Shown here: positions 6,967-12,263 of the stretch, piece by piece
How positions within the stretch are numbered: position 1 is the stretch's first letter
Layout of the letters: the number at the start of each line of letters is the position of its first letter
Origin: Oscillospiraceae bacterium
Lineage (GTDB): Bacteria > Bacillota > Clostridia > Oscillospirales > Acutalibacteraceae
NCBI GenBank assembly: GCA_009777055.1
Contig: WRMQ01000020.1
Coordinates: 1 to 33,436 of the forward strand
Reading direction: 5' to 3'
DNA: 33,436 nucleotides
The notes under the pieces: generated by a model
The model's input: the letters and a program-made list of their open reading frames with translations, nothing else
Databases searched by the model: none
Told to the model about the DNA's origin: nothing
Translations under genes and position numbers: made by a program

Positions 6967-7009
6967 TTTGTCTCTGTCTCACAAGTGGGATCTGGCAATA
7001 CTAAGTGTG
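6967..7009. other. Origin-like repeat B (candidate rolling-circle origin upstream of rep)
   Basis: The plus strand begins TTTGTCTCTGTCTCACAAGT and ends TGGCAATACTAAGTGTG. It has two tandem GTCTC iterons (6970, 6976) and an imperfect stem (CTCACA with TGTGGG around 6979-7011). The nonamer GCAATACTA at 6995-7003 lies in the loop; its complement TAGTATTGC resembles the CRESS nicking site. It is a direct repeat of 1928-1967; nonamer to nonamer is 5,042 bp. Position just upstream of a Rep gene is the standard place for such an origin. Confidence 0.65.
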
Positions 7010-7063
7010 GGGTTCGTATGTATTACGCTGTTGGGGGGCTTCGGTCTTGGATGAAATAGCAAA

Positions 7064-7088
7064 GGGCAGGAGCGTTTAACTCCTGCCC
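7064..7088 (-). terminator. Terminator between the helicase-loader gene and repeat B
   Basis: GGGCAGGAG (7064-7072) and CTCCTGCCC (7080-7088) form a perfect 9-bp stem with a 7-nt loop. On the minus strand it is followed by TTTGCTATTT. It separates the primase/loader operon from rep, suggesting rep has separate or attenuated expression. Confidence 0.7.
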
Positions 7089-7095
7089 GCTTAGC

Positions 7096-7821
7096 CTACT
7101 GCGCTGTTTCACGCAAACTGTCTCCCGTCAGCGGCACAACACGGCAGCTTGCACGGATTCGGTCGGCAATACGTTCACCATACTTTTGCTTAGTTTCCTT
7201 GGGAAGCAGATTGCTTGTGATAATCAACGGCAAGCGATGAACATAACGATGCTCGATGATAGCAAACAACTGTTCCAGAACCCACTCTGACGGTTTCTCC
7301 GCGCCGAAATCGTCCAGTATCAATAGAGGGGTTTTCTTGCAGACCTCAATCAAATTTTCTGGAATGTTTTCAACGTCGCAATCATCATAATTGAAATTGA
7401 AGCTTGCTCGTATGCGTTGGAGGAGGTCCGCCGTGCTAAAAAAGCGGACTGGCGAGATTTGGGCAGGAGATGAATGCCGATAACCATCTGCATAAGATTT
7501 AACCAAAGGTTCCTTATAACCTGTGTGCATAATCAGATAGTTAGCGACAGAGACTGCGAAAAAGGTCTTTCCAGTCCCACTCCCCCCGCAAAGATAGAGG
7601 CCCGGTGATTCGCTATTATTGAGAATAGCTTTTGCTAATTGGAAAGAGGCTTTTCCTGCTGCGCGATTTGCGTCAGTGACAACGCAATTTTCAAAGGTGT
7701 ACGCTTGGTAGCGCGGGCCTATGCCAATGCTCATTTGCACATCTTTAAGGAGCAGCGGAAATCCTCTCAGAATTTTTTCTCTGTGCCCTGCCTCGAAGGA
7801 TTGGTTTGCTTGATTATTCAT
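7096..7821 (-). CDS. DnaC/IstB-type AAA+ helicase loader (241 aa)
   Basis: Loads a hexameric replicative helicase, presumably host DnaB, on the element's DNA. Walker A GGSGTGKT (79-86), Walker B LLILDDFGAEK (167 on), sensor-1 IITSN (about 200-204), and a late RIADRIRASC arginine-finger region are all in place. The length is normal for plasmid/phage DnaC. SD AAAGGAG eight bases before ATG 7821. It lies 15 bp downstream of the primase gene and ends at the hairpin 7064-7088. Pairing of a loader with a Rep that has its own S3H helicase suggests two replication modes, or separate leading- and lagging-strand roles. Confidence 0.92.
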   Translation of the reverse strand: MNNQANQSFEAGHREKILRGFPLLLKDVQMSIGIGPRYQAYTFENCVVTDANRAAGKASFQLAKAILNNSESPGLYLCGGSGTGKTFFAVSVANYLIMHTGYKEPLVKSYADGYRHSSPAQISPVRFFSTADLLQRIRASFNFNYDDCDVENIPENLIEVCKKTPLLILDDFGAEKPSEWVLEQLFAIIEHRYVHRLPLIITSNLLPKETKQKYGERIADRIRASCRVVPLTGDSLRETAQ

Positions 7822-7836
7822 AAAGTTAAACTCCTT

Positions 7837-9429
7837 TCACCAATCAAATAATTGTAGGCCTTCTGGGTCTATCGGGTCGGGCTGCGGCGGCGGGTCGGGT
7901 GGCGGGGGGGCTGTGCTTTTCGGCCATTCGTTTTTCTCCCAGCCGCGAAAGGCAGCTTTCCAATCTTGAATTGCGCTTCCGCCCTTCGCCGTCCATCCAT
8001 TTGAGCTATAGTAGTTGTAGAATTTCGAGGGGTCAACAATGCTTTGAATCGTTAAGGCGTAGAGTTTCACGGCATCCAATGTGGGAGGAACAAACGCATG
8101 AGCTTTTTCCTCGGGTAACACTGTGGAAATGTTATCACTCTCGCTTTCATCATCATTGTCATTATCGTTTTCATTGACAGGTTCAAGTTCATTCCCACTA
8201 TCACTATCATGTTCCTCTTGCTTTGTTTGCTTCGATTTTGAAGCACGTGCTTTGCCATAAGCAACCCCGCCGCGCCGCCCGGCTTCGGCTTTTAGTTGAC
8301 ATGCATGGGCATACTTTTCAGCGTTGCGGTCAATCGCGTCCTTGATAAAAAAGAAGGCCATGTTAGCCGCCTGTGACAACTCGGAGGATTCGCCATTCTT
8401 AACATAGGCGAATATAGCCTTGAACAAAGCCCCTGCATCCTCATTGCTCAGCTGCTGAATCGCCGCAAAAAAAGATAGGTATAGGACAAAAGTCTCTTTG
8501 CCCTCGATCATTGCATTCGCTCCTCCTATAAATTGAGTGGTATAGCAAATCTCGCAATCGTTAATAGCCCTTTGCAAGGTCATTTCGCCGTACGAGCGTT
8601 TGCCGTCATGAACCTTATCCCATTTCGGACGGACTAACTTACTCCGGCGAAAAATGCTATCCATTCGCTTCATGTCGCGCCCGCACCAGAAAGCAAGAAT
8701 ATTGCTCAGGGCCAGGTCTGCCTCGCTGTGAGAGGGATAGCCGCTTATATCGCCTTGCATGAGCCGCATAAACGCTTCGCCTTGCTTGGAGGATGAAATC
8801 TTGGCTATGATTTCATCCTCCGTCAGCGTTACACCTTCTGCGGGCGGCGCACCTTGCCGGGGTGCGGGCCTGTCGGGGCGGCGCATATACTTTTCCATGA
8901 ACTCGACAAGGGCAGTGGTTTTGTCTTGGTCGGAATAATCCGATTGGCTTATCTGCTTGCTTGTGAATGTCATAAACCTATTCGTCTGTGCCCCAACGTA
9001 TGCTTCGAGCTTCATTGCTCGATTGTTCGTGTAATAGCGTTCCTTGTCCATGACAAAGCCGGAGGCAGGGAGTATGATGTGAATGCCGTTGCCGCCTGGA
9101 CTAAGCTCTGCGTAGCTGTCGAAGTGCTGTATCAATTCTTTCGCTAAATCTGAAAGCGCATCTCCCATATCATCCACATCAATCACTGCAACGCCGTCAG
9201 GTATTCGGAACCCAATGCCGTCATAGCCGCCTTGCTGAAACGCATCCATCACAGCATCATAAGATGTGAGCGTATCCGGGCAATTCGGGCGGGCGCGTTC
9301 ACCGTTGGGCTGGTAGGGTACTTTGGAGGGTTTGATTTCACCTTCGCGCTGTTCCAGTCGATACAGACACCAAATGGGAAGCCGTAACAACCAGGGAGGG
9401 GGGGATTTATTCAGGCTCAGTGGAATCAC
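7837..9429 (-). CDS. Primase-polymerase (AEP-like) fused to a DUF6291-like initiator domain (530 aa)
   Basis: Residues about 15-160 look like a bifunctional primase-polymerase: metal-binding VIDVDD (D84, D86), SPGGNGIHI with His117, and a later AQTNRFMTFT. Residues about 205-300 resemble the helix-bundle region of NrS-1-type primases (SEADLALSNILAFWCGRD). From 310 to 395, FVLYLSFFAAIQQLSNEDAG through AEAGRRGG matches the DUF6291 type of phage protein. An acidic linker (about 405-435, E/D/N/S-rich) and a DnaD-like tail FYNYYSSNGW...DWKAAFRGWEKN follow. The GTG start at 9429 overlaps the upstream stop by four bases. A consensus SD inside the gene precedes Met307, so two products are possible. 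Confidence 0.82.
   Translation of the reverse strand: MIPLSLNKSPPPWLLRLPIWCLYRLEQREGEIKPSKVPYQPNGERARPNCPDTLTSYDAVMDAFQQGGYDGIGFRIPDGVAVIDVDDMGDALSDLAKELIQHFDSYAELSPGGNGIHIILPASGFVMDKERYYTNNRAMKLEAYVGAQTNRFMTFTSKQISQSDYSDQDKTTALVEFMEKYMRRPDRPAPRQGAPPAEGVTLTEDEIIAKISSSKQGEAFMRLMQGDISGYPSHSEADLALSNILAFWCGRDMKRMDSIFRRSKLVRPKWDKVHDGKRSYGEMTLQRAINDCEICYTTQFIGGANAMIEGKETFVLYLSFFAAIQQLSNEDAGALFKAIFAYVKNGESSELSQAANMAFFFIKDAIDRNAEKYAHACQLKAEAGRRGGVAYGKARASKSKQTKQEEHDSDSGNELEPVNENDNDNDDESESDNISTVLPEEKAHAFVPPTLDAVKLYALTIQSIVDPSKFYNYYSSNGWTAKGGSAIQDWKAAFRGWEKNEWPKSTAPPPPDPPPQPDPIDPEGLQLFDW
8509..8527 (-). promoter_or_regulatory. Internal ribosome binding site inside the primase gene
   Basis: The minus strand carries AGGAGG (8522-8527), then a 10-nt spacer, then in-frame ATG (8511-8509, Met307) exactly where the DUF6291-like domain begins (MIEGKETFVLY). 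A full SD at a domain boundary suggests an internal start making a separate 224-aa C-terminal protein, or the remains of two genes that fused. Confidence 0.55.
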
Positions 9430-9695
9430 CCCTTCCCGTTCTCGTCACAGAGCATTTCACACTCAGCCGCTTTCCGTAAGATTGACTGAGCATAAGCCTC
9501 CGTTCGTCCATAAAGCTTTGCAGCTTCCGCGATGTCCAAACCATTCTCCACATAATATTGTAAATTCAGACAGTCGTATATTTCATCGGCAGTGAGTCTT
9601 GGTAAATACATTGAAAAATCCGCCTTTGGATTTGTCATTGTCTCTTGGGTGGCCTCGGTCTGACGGTTGGGTAGAGGGGATGGATTAGTGTACAT
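9426..9695 (-). CDS. Small protein of the primase operon (89 aa)
   Basis: Contains DFSMYLPRLTADEIYDCLN, then LDIAEAAKLYGRTEAYAQSILRKAA, which has a helix-turn-helix-like spacing. No family recognised. Its ATG overlaps the stop of the 29-aa ORF upstream (TAATG) and its stop overlaps the primase start (GTGA), so translation is likely coupled through the block. GGAGG lies 11 nt before the ATG. An internal Met20 is an alternative start without a good SD. Confidence 0.65.
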   Translation of the reverse strand: MYTNPSPLPNRQTEATQETMTNPKADFSMYLPRLTADEIYDCLNLQYYVENGLDIAEAAKLYGRTEAYAQSILRKAAECEMLCDENGKG

Positions 9696-9784
9696 TAGGA
9701 TAGTAACCTCCTTTGTTTGGTGTTGTTGTTGTCTGGCTGAGAAGCTGTATCAGCCCGAGCGGAGGGTGATCTGTTTCGGCTCAT
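9695..9784 (-). CDS. Tiny coupled ORF (29 aa)
   Basis: ATG at 9784 follows a good SD (GGAAGGAG) and reads MSRNRSPSARADTASQPDN to a stop whose last bases overlap the next ATG. The protein is polar, Ser/Arg/Asn-rich and has no known domain. SD quality and stop-start overlap favour real translation. It may act mainly to couple or time expression of the 89-aa gene. Confidence 0.45.
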   Translation of the reverse strand: MSRNRSPSARADTASQPDNNNTKQRRLLS

Positions 9785-9789
9785 TGAAA

Positions 9790-9990
9790 TCACTCCTTCC
9801 CGTCTAAAAGGTCTAGCAGAGAGGCGTAATTTATGAGTGCCTTTCTGCCGCAATATGTCACATTCAGCTTGTTTTGCTTGACGAATTGCCGAACGGCATA
9901 GAGGGTGACTTGATAGCCTTCCGCTTGCGCTTGCGCTGCCACAACGGAGGCAACGCCGGACTTGACGCGCCTTGGTGTTTCGTTCGTCAT
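9790..9990 (-). CDS. Excisionase-like small DNA-binding protein (66 aa)
   Basis: The middle reads GYQVTLYAVRQFVKQNKL then VTYCGRKALINYASLLDLL. This is the MerR-like winged-helix pattern of excisionases and HTH_17 proteins (recognition helix, then a basic wing ending in an LI-LL segment). Size fits. It is the only recombination-directionality candidate in an element with a tyrosine integrase, though it sits far from int and within the early leftward operon. Start ATG 9990 overlaps the upstream stop (ATGA). A general regulator is the alternative. Confidence 0.6.
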   Translation of the reverse strand: MTNETPRRVKSGVASVVAAQAQAEGYQVTLYAVRQFVKQNKLNVTYCGRKALINYASLLDLLDGKE

Positions 9991-10244
9991 GTCGCGTCCT
10001 CCTCCTCATCCCATGGCATTTGATCCTGTCCTATCGCCAAGAGAAAGCTCCTTGCGTTCTTACAAAAGGCCAACCAGAGGTCTTGTAGTCTTTTTTGTGA
10101 CAATCGTTCCCTCTGAAGCCTGAGAACCATTGTCTCGGGTATACCGCTCAATTCGGCTATCGCAGAATTTGACAGCCCCTCTGACATGTAGACGAATATT
10201 TGAACATAGTGCTTTTCCAGCAGGTGCCGATAATGCTCTGACAT
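9987..10244 (-). CDS. Small helix-turn-helix protein (85 aa)
   Basis: MSEHYRHLLEKHYVQIFVYM, then EGLSNSAIAELSGIPETMVLRLQRERL, a sigma-like/HTH pattern. The C-terminus is acidic (PWDEEEDAT). Start set at ATG 10244, six bases after AGAAGG; a TTG at 10268 would add eight residues with no better SD. Four-base overlap with the next gene shows operon organisation. No specific family recognised; an element regulator is likely from its HTH-like helix pair. Confidence 0.7.
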   Translation of the reverse strand: MSEHYRHLLEKHYVQIFVYMSEGLSNSAIAELSGIPETMVLRLQRERLSQKRLQDLWLAFCKNARSFLLAIGQDQMPWDEEEDAT

Positions 10245-10316
10245 AAAAAACCTTCTTTCTTGATTCAATGACTTGGTTAAGTTCGCGCAGGGGTTTGTTT
10301 AAGCTAATCAGACCGC

Positions 10317-10412
10317 CTAGACTTGAATGATTGCAAATATCTCCTCCTTCCTCTCTTTAGGCGGTTCCATGCTCAACTCGTCTCGAAACTCGCTAAATTT
10401 CATTGCCAGCAT
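10317..10412 (-). CDS. Possible 31-aa ORF overlapping the leader peptide
   Basis: From ATG 10412 the frame reads MLAMKFSEFRDELSMEPP and onward to a stop at 10317. It has no SD of its own and overlaps the 26-aa ORF in another frame, so expression would need coupling or a frameshift. The longer frame to 10511 runs through the leader ATG and is not convincing. Confidence 0.25.
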   Translation of the reverse strand: MLAMKFSEFRDELSMEPPKERKEEIFAIIQV

Positions 10413-10473
10413 GTTTGCAATGCAAGGGTACGAGCTCCGACCGGGCATAGGCGAGAATGTCTGCGTTCGCCAT
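10393..10473 (-). CDS. First ORF of the leftward early operon (26 aa)
   Basis: ATG 10473 sits just behind GGAGGAGGG, the strongest SD in the element, and reads MANADILAYARSELVPLHC to a TAG at 10393. It is the first start codon on the transcript from the minus promoter at 10558-10586, whose untranslated leader contains operator O1. No homology recognised. It may be a leader peptide or a small regulator (Cro-like function would be unusual at this size). Confidence 0.45.
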   Translation of the reverse strand: MANADILAYARSELVPLHCKHAGNEI

Positions 10474-10504
10474 GAAAAACCCTCCTCCTTGACAAAAATA
10501 GTTC

Positions 10505-10533
10505 TTGACAATTATGTTACTTCATGGTACAAT
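10505..10533 (+). promoter_or_regulatory. Rightward repressor promoter
   Basis: TTGACA (10505-10510), 17-bp spacer, TACAAT (10528-10533), firing rightward to the repressor gene at 10658. The -10 lies inside operator O1 (10516-10539), so the repressor should shut off its own synthesis. Confidence 0.85.
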
Positions 10534-10539
10534 AGTAAC
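10516..10539. promoter_or_regulatory. Operator O1 (GTTAC-N14-GTAAC)
   Basis: GTTAC at 10516-10520 and GTAAC at 10535-10539, with an extended dyad TATGTTACT/AGTAACATA. It covers the -10 of the rightward promoter and the 5' leader of the leftward transcript. The same architecture recurs 98 bp away at O2. Confidence 0.7.
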
Positions 10540-10557
10540 ATATTCCGGCGTGAGGAA

Positions 10558-10586
10558 ATCATAGCACAACCGAGCATTGATGTCAA
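10558..10586 (-). promoter_or_regulatory. Leftward early promoter, face-to-face with the repressor promoter
   Basis: On the minus strand, TTGACA (complement of 10581-10586), 17-bp spacer, TATGAT (complement of 10558-10563). Predicted start near 10551. It drives the 26-aa ORF and, further on, the small genes, primase and loader. The predicted transcripts of the two promoters overlap by about ten bases head-on. Confidence 0.85.
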
Positions 10587-10613
10587 GCGCAAGGAACAGA
10601 ACTGGTTAAATTC

Positions 10614-10637
10614 GTTACCAACAAACAACAATGTAAC
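10614..10637. promoter_or_regulatory. Operator O2 (GTTAC-N14-GTAAC)
   Basis: GTTAC at 10614-10618 and GTAAC at 10633-10637: same arms and same 14-bp spacer as O1, starting 98 bp apart. It lies upstream of the leftward -35 and just before the repressor SD. Joint occupancy with O1 could loop the DNA around both promoters (inference). Confidence 0.7.
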
Positions 10638-10657
10638 AGAATGGAGGCGCACATAGG

Positions 10658-11362
10658 ATGGTGGCAGCATTGACATGGGGGAAGCATCTCCGGGATTTAC
10701 GCGATGCTCGTAAACTGACACAACAGCAAGTTGCGGATGCTATCGAGGTAAAGCGTGAGACGGTTAATCAATGGGAAAGCGAAAGCAGGCAATTAAAAGG
10801 GGAGCAAGTGATTAAATTAGCGGATTTCTTTGGTGTAACTTGTGATGAAGTTTTAAGAGGCATTGCGGCTGAGAATGCGAATTTCCACTTGCAGACCGGG
10901 CTTTCAAACAAGGCGATTGACCACCTGAAAATTTGGGAAAGCAAAAGAGAACGCAATCCTCCCAGAATGGCAAGAGCGCGAACCCACTACGAAACGGTTT
11001 TGGGGTTCATCAACATGCTGATATGCTCCTCGCATATCGAGCAACTGGCAGAGCATGTGATGGACTATCGGCACCGCTTAAATGGGGTTGTTGAGAATCT
11101 GAACTACTTAATAGCAAACCCAGATTCAATAGAACGCACACCAGACCCGGAAACTGGGGACCCGCCGAACTATGAAATTTTTATCGGCATAGATGATATG
11201 GAGTTGTACGGATACAAGGCAAAGGAACTATTCGGAGAAATCATGGAGCATTATGCCGAACATAAAAAATACGAAGTACGGCAACTACAGGAAAAACTAT
11301 CAGAATTGGTAGGGCGGGACTATCAGATTTGGAAAGCCCGTGATACGGATGGCACACACTGA
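10658..11362 (+). CDS. CI-like XRE repressor of the element (234 aa)
   Basis: The N-terminal HTH_3 domain (about 7-65) reads LRDLRDARKLTQQQVADAIEVKRETVNQWESESRQLKG and continues to a CDEVLRG end typical of phage repressors. Residues about 80-234 form a helical C-terminal region that I do not recognise; no Ser-Lys autocleavage (LexA-like) motif is visible, so induction probably is not by RecA-driven self-cleavage. SD GGAGG ten bases before ATG 10658. Its promoter and both GTTAC-N14-GTAAC operators lie directly upstream, opposite the early operon. It is therefore the best candidate for the protein that keeps the element quiescent. Confidence 0.9.
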   Translation: MVAALTWGKHLRDLRDARKLTQQQVADAIEVKRETVNQWESESRQLKGEQVIKLADFFGVTCDEVLRGIAAENANFHLQTGLSNKAIDHLKIWESKRERNPPRMARARTHYETVLGFINMLICSSHIEQLAEHVMDYRHRLNGVVENLNYLIANPDSIERTPDPETGDPPNYEIFIGIDDMELYGYKAKELFGEIMEHYAEHKKYEVRQLQEKLSELVGRDYQIWKARDTDGTH

Positions 11363-11418
11363 GCAACTTCCCCGGCTTCTATCGTTCACAGCCTATGACG
11401 GCGAGAGAAAGAAAAAAA

Positions 11419-11444
11419 GCCTCACGTGGAAACCCACGCGAGGC
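11419..11444. terminator. Bidirectional terminator-like hairpin after the repressor gene
   Basis: GCCTC and CGTGG arms (11419-11429) pair with their complements (11434-11444) with one mismatch. On the minus strand it is followed by TTTTTTTCTTTC, so it fits well as the terminator for leftward transcription coming from tRNA-Pro. It may also stop the repressor transcript. Confidence 0.7.
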
Positions 11445-11549
11445 TTGATGGCTCTCTGAGCGCAAGAAAATAACCGTGCTCTACAACGGCTAGGCGAACC
11501 TAGCCGAACCCTGCTGAACCAGGCTGGAAATAACTAAAACCGCGCCAAA

Positions 11550-11572
11550 ACAGTCCCAAGAACAGTCCCAAC
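11550..11572. repeat. Integrase arm-type repeats, right end
   Basis: ACAGTCCCAAG and AACAGTCCCAAC, identical over 23 bp to 418-440 and in the same orientation. A weaker copy, TTAGTCCCCAAC, starts at 11581. It lies 69 bp inside attR. The stretch 11363-11640 contains no gene: only the 11419-11444 hairpin, these repeats and the 11611-11639 palindrome. Confidence 0.7.
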
Positions 11573-11610
11573 GCGATAAATTAGTCCCCAACACAACCCC
11601 TGTAAAATTG

Positions 11611-11639
11611 ATGAAACCCTTGATACACAAGGGTTTCAT
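11611..11639. repeat. 29-bp perfect hairpin abutting the tRNA 3' end
   Basis: ATGAAACCCTTG (11611-11622), loop ATACA, CAAGGGTTTCAT (11628-11639): a 12-bp perfect stem one base from the tRNA CCA end. On the minus strand it is followed by CAATTTTAC. A weaker relative (AACCCTTG-N5-CAAGGTTT) lies at 343-363 inside attL. It could serve as a processing or termination signal for the tRNA transcript, or in recombination. Confidence 0.6.
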
Positions 11640-11640
11640 T

Positions 11641-11685
11641 TGGTCCGAGTGGCGAGACTTGAACTCACGGCCTCTTGACCCCCAG
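11641..11685. repeat. attR: 45-bp direct repeat within tRNA-Pro
   Basis: Identical to 257-301. This copy belongs to the complete tRNA gene, so the element's insertion leaves tRNA-Pro intact. Confidence 0.93.
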
Positions 11686-11716
11686 TCAAGCGCGCTACCA
11701 ACTGCGCCACACCCGG
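11641..11716 (-). tRNA. tRNA-Pro (anticodon GGG), CCA encoded
   Basis: Read on the minus strand the 76 nt fold fully: acceptor CCGGGTG/CACTCGG with discriminator A and encoded CCA; D stem GCGC/GCGC; anticodon stem CTTGA/TCAAG; loop CTGGGGG giving anticodon GGG; T stem GTGAG/CTCGC with loop TTCAAGT. It is the integration target; its 3' 45 nt are duplicated at 257-301. Confidence 0.97.
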
Positions 11717-11860
11717 ATTTTTTATGAGCTTGAAATCAACTGTAGTTCAAGCGTATCAAGGGTTTGCCCGATTGGACTTCTAATCCAAATGTTCGGCCCT
11801 CTTGACTTTTGCTCAAAAACCTTTCTTGACCTGAGTCAATCGCGTCCTCACATCTTGAAT

Positions 11861-11889
11861 AGTATAGCGTATTTAGCTTGATTTGTCAA
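11861..11889 (-). promoter_or_regulatory. Promoter of the tRNA-Pro transcript
   Basis: On the minus strand TTGACA (complement of 11884-11889), 17-bp spacer, TATACT (complement of 11861-11866). The predicted leader to the tRNA is about 138 nt. The -35 is embedded in an AGCTTGA-TTTG-TCAAGCT hairpin followed on the plus strand by ATTTTTT (11875-11899), which also looks like a rightward terminator. Leader positions 11825-11844 resemble the tRNA-Pro anticodon arm. Confidence 0.8.
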
Positions 11890-11972
11890 GCTATTTTTTC
11901 GGCCGATTTTGCACGATTTAGCGGCACATTGCGACAAGCACCACTGCATGTGGTATCGTTGGTGATATTGCT

Positions 11973-12110
11973 ATGAAAAAGAGTAACCCCAGCTACCAGC
12001 CCATCCCCCGCAAGCGCATTCCTTTGAAAGACAGCCCGCCGGGAGCCTTGTATTTGCTCTCAAAAAATTTGAATTATAGTTTACAGCAATTGGATATTCG
12101 TTTCTCTTAA
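11973..12110 (+). CDS. Doubtful 45-aa ORF in the gap after tRNA-Pro
   Basis: ATG 11973 opens MKKSNPSYQPIPRKRIPLKD and closes at TAA 12108-12110, with only a weak GGTGAT upstream. It resembles nothing I know. Otherwise the 547-bp gap 11717-12263 holds the tRNA promoter and leader, and the promoter of the next gene. Confidence 0.25.
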   Translation: MKKSNPSYQPIPRKRIPLKDSPPGALYLLSKNLNYSLQQLDIRFS

Positions 12111-12177
12111 CATATACACATTCAGGGAAAAACACTTGAGCGCCACCAGTCTTATATCTCTATCCTGTCGAAATCCC

Positions 12178-12206
12178 TTGACACTGCTTGGGCAATCTGG
12201 TTTAAT
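12178..12206 (+). promoter_or_regulatory. Promoter of the Pro-rich zinc-ribbon gene
   Basis: TTGACA (12178-12183), 17-bp spacer, TTTAAT (12201-12206), 57 bp before the ATG at 12264. Confidence 0.75.
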
Positions 12207-12263
12207 ATTTTTAACAAATCTTTAATAGATGGATGTCATTAAGTCGTAAAGGAGCGTTTCCCA

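Larger units (their letters stand above)
257..11685. mobile_element. Integrated CRESS-Rep/primase element in tRNA-Pro (about 11.4 kb)
   Basis: A 45-bp identical direct repeat, 257-301 and 11641-11685, is the 3' portion of the tRNA-Pro gene at 11641-11716. This is the usual result of tyrosine-integrase insertion at a tRNA 3' end. One unit from repeat to repeat is 11,384 bp. Contents in order: integrase (minus), origin-like repeat A, phosphatase-like protein, XRE regulator, two rightward membrane proteins, a leftward block of two small proteins plus a CRESS-type Rep, origin-like repeat B, DnaC-type loader, primase, four small genes, a divergent switch and a repressor. No relaxase, type IV secretion, terminase or virion gene is visible, so self-transmission is not supported. 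It could be mobilised or packaged by a helper, which is inference. Confidence 0.9.

Noticed and set aside
257-11685. Calling the element a prophage or an integrative conjugative element
   Set aside because: No capsid, portal, terminase, lysis, relaxase or type IV secretion gene could be recognised; only integration, regulation and replication genes are present.
11772-11788. tRNA-Arg(TCT) gene
   Set aside because: Only an anticodon-arm-like stem-loop is present; no acceptor, D or T arm can be formed around it.
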